From Cocos nucifera (Eukaryota; Streptophyta; Magnoliopsida; Arecales; Arecaceae): DNA of 64,000 nt. Location: assembly GCA_006176705.1 (NCBI GenBank), contig QRFJ01002105.1:175597-239596 (forward strand). Direction: 5' to 3'. The stretch's first letter is position 1. Every line of letters starts with the position of its first letter. Shown here piece after piece: positions 38,201-47,200 of the stretch. Below the pieces are notes generated by a model. It did not search any database. It was not told where the DNA came from and worked only from the letters and a program-made list of their open reading frames with translations. The position numbers and the translations under genes were made by a program.

Positions 38201-41200
38201 TCTCTTTCCAAAAGAAAAAAAATCAGATCTTGGTTGATGGTAGTACAGAACAGAGTGCTGCTTTTGGATCTAGTTCTACCTCTGAATGGAATTTTTGTCC
38301 AGTTTTATTGGGTGTTTCTGTTCTTTTATGTTTTTAATGGCATTTCTGTGGCTTCCATTTGAGAAAGTTGGACTCTTGCAGATGGAAATTGATTGAAGAT
38401 GGAAAACAGAGTGATTAAAAGGAAAAAGACTAGAACATTTTTGGTTTTATCTGATGAATTTGGTGATGGTTATATATCTTTCATTGATTCCTGATTCTAT
38501 GATGACAAGAAAAAAGATTGGTTTTTGAAGGATTTTGCTACAAACTCAGAACTTCATCATGTAATTATTACTTTAAATTTAGTAGTTACTCTATGAAGAC
38601 AAATCTAACTTAGTCAGATTTTAATTTCACTTTGTTGTTTTGGTTTCTTTTTTTTGCTGCAGTGAGTTTATTTACAGGGGTGGTGACTGGTTGTTTGATA
38701 GGCCTAGCAACAGAGGGCAGTGTATTCCAGGGGATTGGAGTTGGAACCATTTCTGGAGCTCTTTTCTCGATGGAGGTTATTGAAAATCTGTCACCCTATG
38801 GCATTCAAATGAATCAGGAATCTGGAGAAAATCTGTATGTGGTAAGTGGAAAACAATGGAAACAAACTATGGAATTGAGAGAGAATATCTCAAACAGCTT
38901 CACATATACTTATAACTAGTAATCCTCTGAAAGTCGAAGTTACTTATATGCTTGAAAGATCCTTTAGCTTCCTTAAAGCCAGTGTTACTTCTCTTGAAAA
39001 ATCCTTTAGCAACTTAAATTTTGCCAAATTGAAGGGAAACAGAAGCATGTACCTCTTGATAATTTATGTCATATTGTGCAGATGTGCGCTTTGAACGCAC
39101 CCTTCAAGGAGGCTCTCGATGTTTTCGAAACCGGGGGTGTGCAAGGCATGGCAAAGGCTTCTGTTAACAGGGTCCCCAAGATCAAAATCACAATGGAGAA
39201 CAATGTGGATGCCTCCGGGGAAAGAATTGGGTGTGCTGTCTGCCTTAAAGTTGGCCCTCCTGTCACATCCTTAGGATATCACATGGGTTTTGATTGGGAG
39301 AGAATTGGGTGTGCTGCTTGCCTTTAGATTGGCCCTCCTGTCAGATCCTTAGGATATTGCCCCCACCCTTGCCTTCATGTTGGCCCTCTTGTCCAAAAGC
39401 AGCTCTCTGCTTTCGAAAGAGAACAAGAACAAAAAGTTCTCAGCAATGCTCTTCATCTTCTTCACCCAAGTTTTGGAAAGAGAGGGAGAAGAGATGGGAG
39501 AGAGAAAAGGAGGAGGTAAGAAAGGGAGAGGGAAAATAAGACAGAGAGAGGAGGAGAGGATAGGGGTGGGGGTGGCAGTGATCAAGGGGATGGGGGCAGC
39601 AGCAATGGTGGCCGGAGGGTCGCCGATGGAGGTTGGATGGCCATCTTAGGGAGAAGGTTAACGAAGGAGATAGGATGTTTTGGTCTTTTAACTCTTTTGA
39701 ATCCATGTCATATTCCATCTTATTTTAAAATGACCCAACAAATCCACATCAGCCAGCTAACCCTCAACAATTTGCCACGTATGCACCAACAATGAGCTCC
39801 GTCCCAAATTGGGCGGTCAGTGGGGGACATTGCAATAAATTGGGAAATGTAGGGTTGACATTACAACAATTGGAGATGCAAAGGAATATTGGCAAATCGA
39901 CATAAAACATAGGGTGTTATTTACTTGTTACCCATAAAACTTTAAAACTGAAATGTTTATGTATAAACCAAAACCCACTAAGAACCATAATCAAATTTGA
40001 AGTTCTAACCAAATTGACTTTTGAAGCCAAATATTTTACACACACACACACACATGCACACATGCACATATATTTATACATACGAACATTTGTTAGGGAT
40101 GATTTGGTATATTGCACAATGTTTCTTCAAAACATAACTTAGCATAGAAGTATACCTTTTGACTTAGGTTTAGACATTCTATATAGAGCACAGATCTTAT
40201 TGTCGCATTCATTGCCATGTGTTAGATTGTCTTTAAACAAAAGAATGACACTACAGTCTACACTGATGAGAAACAAAATTAACTTCTATTTTTGAAAAAT
40301 TATAATTTTTTCATTGTTTAACATGAAATACACCAAAACTTCCCAGACAATACCATAAAAACTCAAATGATGAGCAATGATTTTTATGATTTTTTTAATT
40401 CTCCTTTAATTCTTTAACCTTCTGAGTGTTCCTAAGCAATTTTTGGCCAAACTTCTAAAACCATGGGAAAATACACTCAAAATGAACTAAAACTGAAACC
40501 AAGTTTTCAAAACCTATAGGAGACCATTTGACCCAGATGCTCCCATACTCAACCAATGCTTCATTAACAAACAAGTATATCTATTCCAAATGAACCTTCA
40601 CACAAATCTAGACAATAAATGGGACATTTTTTTCCCATCTGCAGTCCCACCTCGCTGCATACCTGCACTTTTAACCCTTGTTGTCAATGAAATTTATCTT
40701 CAGACCTTGGCAATCACATGGGCATCTCTTACACATGGAATTTTTTAATCAACTAGAACTTCTATCATGATTCCGATAATTTTGTAGTCATATCTTTATG
40801 TGATCATGATGCTTCTGAGTTAAAGCACAGTTACCTCCTTGAGACTACTTATGCATTATTCATCTGTCTTTTTGAAAACTGTCAAATATCAACTAGAAAC
40901 TAAACTCATCTTTAACTTGCCTTGTTAAATCACCACCTCTTCAAGCCACTCCAAAATCACACCCTGTGGTTCATCATATTTAATTCCTCCTCTATTTGTC
41001 ATCTTGCAATTTTTCAGCCTGCTTGCTTACTTCATCTTCTCCCTACCGTATAACAGTGCTCCCCTCAAGTGCATGTGGTCATCTTTATAATAACTTTGAG
41101 CAAGGTACACAGAACTAGAACCGAACCCCATGCCGGCCAACCAATGGGTATGGTTTGGTACACCCCCATACTGGACCATATCGGGCCCAATGCTACACGG

Positions 41201-44200
41201 CAAAGAAAGCAGAGAAGAGTGTGAACTAGAGGGGAACAGAGAGAGAGAGAGAAGGGGAGAGGGAGGGAATGAAAGGGAGGCCAATAGAGATATCAGCGGT
41301 GGCCATCGAAGGGCCATAGAGGCTCTCAGATGATCAAACTGTGGAGGGAGAGAGAGGAAAAGAGAGAAAGAGAGAGAGAGAGGGGGGGGGAGAGGGAAGG
41401 AGAGAAACGAAAGGTGGGGGAGGCTGACTCACTATGAATTGGGCAAAAAAATTAGCCCAATCAATCACCCCTCATTTCGAGCCAGCGGAAGTCATGAGGG
41501 ATTACAGCTATCTGGGGCCTCCACAACCACCGCCAGCTTCCCAGCCGCCTTTGCCTCCTTCCGTTTCTCTCCCTCCCTCCCTCTACCTCTCTATCTATCT
41601 ATTTTCATCTATTTGGACACGGGCAGAGCTCCAATGGCCTCGACGGGCCATGGCGGTCACTGCTAGCCATTTTCTCTCTTTTCCTCCTCTCTCTCTCTTC
41701 CTCTCTTTCCTCCCCCTCCTTTTGCCAGTGTTCCGAATTGAGGCCCGAACTACACCAGTAGGCCACCGGTATGATACCGGCACGCCCTAAATCGTCCGGC
41801 TTGGGACGATTCAATGAACCTTGACTTTGAGCACCATGGCACCATTATGATATATCCCTCTAGTTGGCATCTCAGCATTTTGAGGAGTGAAACAGTTAAG
41901 GATGCAACCTCATATTCCATTTTACTAAGGATGCCTTCCTAATGGATCTTAACGTGGATCAGGTTATTGTTCCTACATTGCTAGTAAGAAGCACAATACA
42001 AGGGCATGTACCCCATATCATGGTGACAGTCCATACCAGCACCCCTATAATTCAATCAAAATTCTCGTAAATCCAGCACAAACACAAACTGGAACAAATC
42101 TATTCTTGTAGACGCAAACCTTGTCACATGGCTGGGCATGTGACCATCACGAGATACCATGATACATACCCCATTATCAGCACAAGCACAACACATCACA
42201 TTCTAACATGTTTCATGATCTCACATATCCAGTAGTTCCTTTGGCCCTCAAAGCCCTTTCCTCTCCATCTTCACTCCCATTACTTCTCCCACAGCTCGAA
42301 GCCTTCCTCTTCCACTAATACTGTGGAGCTTCTACCTTCTATAAGTGTAATGCCCCAAGCAGTCTTTTGTCCAAACAATTTGTTAAGGCCTGAACCATGC
42401 GGCTCAAAATACTTAAGCCTAGTTATTTTAGTAGACTACTTTTTAAGCCTTATATACTGGTGATTTTATTATTGAACAACCAATGCGGGACTATCACAAT
42501 AAGAGTCCCATTTGCATCATGCAAAGACATCACCAGAGCCTTCAAGTACTCCAGATGTCAACCTTAAGAATTATATTAATGCTCCATAGTCCATATAGTA
42601 CTTCTATGCAATATCTTGTCCCCTGTACATGAAGATTTAGCAGACAACCGCAGCATGACACCATGTTCAAGATGCATCACGCAATTTCTAGTTAGTTTTC
42701 AATTAATATCTCCCTGTTGGAATAAAACTCCTAATTTAACAAGAATCCTTTAATATTAAGGAGAATAAAATCTCAAGGTCTCATATCAAGTTTTCAATAA
42801 CTTCGCACAGTGCACGAGGCTCCCACTATTGCGGGGCCTAGGGAGTTTGAGATGTACACAGCCTTATCCCCCATATGCAGAGAGGATGTTTTCATGTTTC
42901 GAACCTATGACCTCCAGGTCACATTCGCAGTGCTCAGTGCACAGAAACTAAATATCCACAGAGCTTGGCACCTTTAATAAATTTTATCTTGCAAACCTCC
43001 TTACAGAAATTTAGATAAAACCCACAAAAAAACATCCAGCAAACTGTCTCCACTTACAAATGGGATATAAACTGAAGTAGCAACCACCTAGATAGATGCT
43101 AGTTGCCATCTTCCACAGCATTTGCAGCACTCAATGTACAGAAACTAAATTTCCACAGAGCTGGATACCTTTAATAAATTTTATCTTGCAACCCTCCTAA
43201 AAGAAACTAAAATAAAATCCCGCAAAAAAGCATCCATCAAACTGTCTTCACTTGCACATGGGATATAAACTGAGTTACTAAGGTTAGCAAACATGGTTAG
43301 AATTAGGAGACAAGAACATAGAAAAATACTGCCTTATTTACCTCATCTTCAGGATGTAGATGTGACTGGAATATAATTAGTATAGTTTGTAAGGTCTTGA
43401 GTTGAATGCTCTCATCTGCCATTTCAGCATGCTGAACAAAAAAAACAAAAATAGATGGTTGGATAAAATGCAGCCAGTTATCATGAAAATATCAATTCTA
43501 GATTATATGTTGGAGCTGTCATGTCATAAACCTCTCAGCTGGAAACCAATGAAAGGTTCCAAAAATTTTTTAAAAAAATAAGAAATCCAACTGCAAGATT
43601 TTCACATCAAACATTAGTATCTGAATAATCATATGTGGAGAGTGGCACCTTATCAGGAAACAGATTTACCACAAACAAATCTTTGCAATTAACAATAAAC
43701 CGAGCAGAAGGTTATAATAGGTTGAACTGCCAAATATTATCAGCAGAACCAAAATTCCCATTTATATACGACATGTATAAGTATGCATTCATCTTGGCAA
43801 GTTTGTAGAATCGATGTGTTTGTTGTACATATCTGATGCCAGTTGGTTTCCTTCAAGGACCAAAGATGGGCTTGCCCCATCAGTTAAGCTCACTTGAAGC
43901 TGTGAGCTTGAAAGGAAGTATGATTTCAGGTTCATATTCCGGGGTAAATATAGTTGTTACAAAATCTCATATTTGCCTGAGATTTTAGGCTAGATTTGAT
44001 TCTTGGGAATTAGACTTCCTGACAGATGTGAACAGCAAAAGTTTCAAAAAGCCAACCCAAAATAGTCAAGACAAATCTTTGTTGGACATCAGAAATAGTT
44101 CAAGGTTCTAATCCACATCTTTTTCTCTAGGTGGATGCTGGGAAGATATTTATTTAAAGAATGAAGCTAGATAATGTTGCAAAAGGGGATCCAAAGGAAA

Positions 44201-47200
44201 ACACTTTTTCACCTAGCAAGAAAATTTACCTTTTATGTTATGAAGGTAAAAAGTAAAAAGAAAATGTTTCACCTATTAGCTACCTTTATTACCTCTACAA
44301 TAGCCGAGTTTTTATGACTTTTCATCTGTTATGAAGTAGTAACATTATTAGAGTCTCATCATACATAGTAGAGATAAGCGATTCTGAGAGTTTAAGTGGA
44401 ATAGCAAGCCACTACTTGATTTAAGGTCTTGACCCACCACTTGGCTTAGAAACCACTAAAAGGCTTTCACCATTAAAATCACTTATAAGCTCAACAAAGC
44501 CTGGCAATATAGAAGGGATCCAGTTCATCTATAAAGCTACCATCAAAATTTAGCATGAGCATATAGATGGGACAGATCTTTGCTTTTGTTTTGAGACAAC
44601 TTTCATTTTACAGCCCTTTTTCTTTCAATAAAACAGTGAAAGCTATAGAGCAAAATCTATGGTGAAAAGGTTCCATAAGAGGATTGGACACAACTCTTAC
44701 AACAGGTTATCCATATGATGTTAACCCTCTAGGAATGGTGTTGAATTCCTGACCTGGGAAAAGTCAAGCAAGATAACATGGGAAAGCTAGTCATGGATAT
44801 GGAATACCAAGCTTATTCATTGTAAATCAATCTCATACAATAACAGTAAGCGGCTCTCAAAAATTTTTCTGGACCTGCAAGGGTTCTAGAAGAAGAGAAG
44901 TTTAAAATGTTAGGAAAAATTTTAAGATAAAAACATCATAAACGAAACCACACCTCCCAAAAGAGAAATGGAACCCTGCCTCTTCTAGAGTACGAAAGAT
45001 ATGAAATAATAGATTTCTTTCAATTAACTTTATCAAAAAGATAAACATGAAGTTATCTCAAAGAAACATATAAATATCTCCCTACAAATTTACCAAATTT
45101 CAAATGTATATTTAAAATTCAAAGCCCATAAAATTCCCAGATAAATTTCTCTAAACTCAATTTCTTATAACATAAAAACAATTGTTTACTACATATTTTA
45201 TAGCAGTCGGTTAATAATTCTCACATGCTGCCAGCCTTCCAAAGAATCCGACCCTAGTGGGAGCTTTGCTTGTAACAACACAACCTATAAACAAAAAAAG
45301 AAAAGAAAAAGAAAAAAGAACCACATTACACAGTTATGATCCCAACAATTTGGGGTCATAAGAGGGGCAAACAAAGGATAAACCTAACCAAGATTTGCCA
45401 TCTCAGTACCAAATCCTATACCAGTACTATCCTATTACAGTGTCGGTACGTAGTTTGATAAAGTACGAGATAGCATACTGAGTGTCAGTATGATACGAAA
45501 AACCGTATCGATACAATACTAGTATGGTATGGTACATTCCATATCGAACGGTATGGGGTGGCATGGCAGACCATGGACCTAACCTTTGGATATTTGTTTT
45601 GCACAAAGTGGCTGCCCAGGACTCAAACCAACGCCATTGCGCTTGTTAATTCAAGACTTGTACCATTGCATTAAGCAATAATCCATTGTAACAACCCAGC
45701 CGGTACATAGATAAATGCATAATGCTGTGTGCATGCAAAAAATTGAAAATGAATTAGTTTGCAAAAGTGCTAACTGTTGTTTAGTGTGATTTAGGTGAGA
45801 TATGTTGCAAATTAAGATTTATGGCATGCACCAACTTATGAGTTTCATTGGTATTTAAGTATAATAAAACTCATGAGATCTTAAGATTTGACAAATATCT
45901 CAATATTTAAAGTTGAAATTCCAACCCAATCATGAAAAATCCAAAACTTGAACTAAAGTTCAGATAATCAACTTCTTATTTTTAAATAATTTGAATTTTT
46001 GAAAGAAAAACTCAAATTTGGTCGTTCCTTATTTACATGCAATATCTAGCATTTACTACAATGATATTCAAGTAATTAAATCCTTTCTTTTGACAATTAA
46101 TTGATTTCCATCCTTATATGAATTAATTGAGCATTATGTGTTAAGCTTTTATAGTATTCTATTCCATGTTGAAAACTTTGATTTTAAGACCACTATAAAA
46201 TGGTTTCAATGAATTTACACTCCACCTTTTTGGTTATAATTTGATCATGTGTATTGTTTTAAAAGTAATTTCTTTTTCAATGAACACTTAAGCCCTATTT
46301 GGGATTGCTGTTGATAGTAGAGCTTTTGAAACTTTTGGAAGTAGAGCTTTTACAAAAAAACTATTTACGGTTTGGTAACTACATTTTCAAAATGACATGA
46401 AACTTTAACATGTCTTTGGTAACCAATACAATGTAACATCACATATTAAAATATTATTACATAGTATAATATTATTATAATGTAATATAACATGGTATTT
46501 AAAATAATATTATTACAATATAGCATAATATAATATTATTTATTACACTATATAATAATAATATTGGTGCGGACACCAGGGCCATTAGAAGTCGGCGATA
46601 TGATTTGGATTTGATTTGGATCGAAGAAGCCCCATTGATTGACTCTACTTTCGATTAGATTGACTCTACTTCAGTTATTTGATTTCAGTCAATTAGTTAT
46701 TTCGATGCATTTAGTTTTGGATCCATAGGACCATACTTGAATTTGTATTGGATTAGAGCCTCATTCGAAAAGAGACCATTATAAAGAAACAAGCTTGGAC
46801 CACGTCACCTTTAGAGCCACCACTCTCCACACACCCAGGGAAGAAATACACATGCTAGTATGTGCCGTGCCCACGGATCCTCATGCCAAGTTGTACCAAG
46901 CATTAAGTACCCACATGGAATTTCTTTTCTTCCCTGTGATTCCTTAAAAATTCTTGATTTCTTACTTATTTTATTAAGGAGTTGATTTCTTTCCCATGGT
47001 TCTATAAAAGATAGATATGGTATATTACTTTATTTGGAAACCAGACATAATGTTTTACTTTTTTGTTGAAAGAACGGATTTCTTCCTTGGGTAGGGGATT
47101 TCTAAAGAAATAGGAACCCTAGGATCCTATACAAACCCTTGTACTTTTCATGAATAAGAAATGAATGAATGATTTTACAAATCCCACAAATGCTTATGTC

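Larger units (their letters stand above)
37741..39933. mobile_element. Pack-MULE: Mutator-like element carrying a captured gene fragment
   Basis: It is flanked by an exact 9-bp target duplication, ATAAAACTT at 37732-37740 and 39934-39942, which is the Mutator hallmark. It has long terminal inverted repeats (37741-38213 and 39471-39933, about 470 bp) starting GGGTAA and agreeing in detail, for example AAGTAAATAAC and ACTGACCGCCCAATTTGGGA. There is no transposase. The interior carries exons and an intron resembling a plant RING-H2 gene. Length 2,193 bp. It lies in MON2 intron 3, with the captured fragment antisense to MON2. Confidence 0.92.

Noticed and set aside
38632..39327. Intact RING-type gene in intron 3
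   Set aside because: Only part of the membrane segment and the first RING cysteine pair are present, inside a Mutator-like element; a captured fragment, not a gene.
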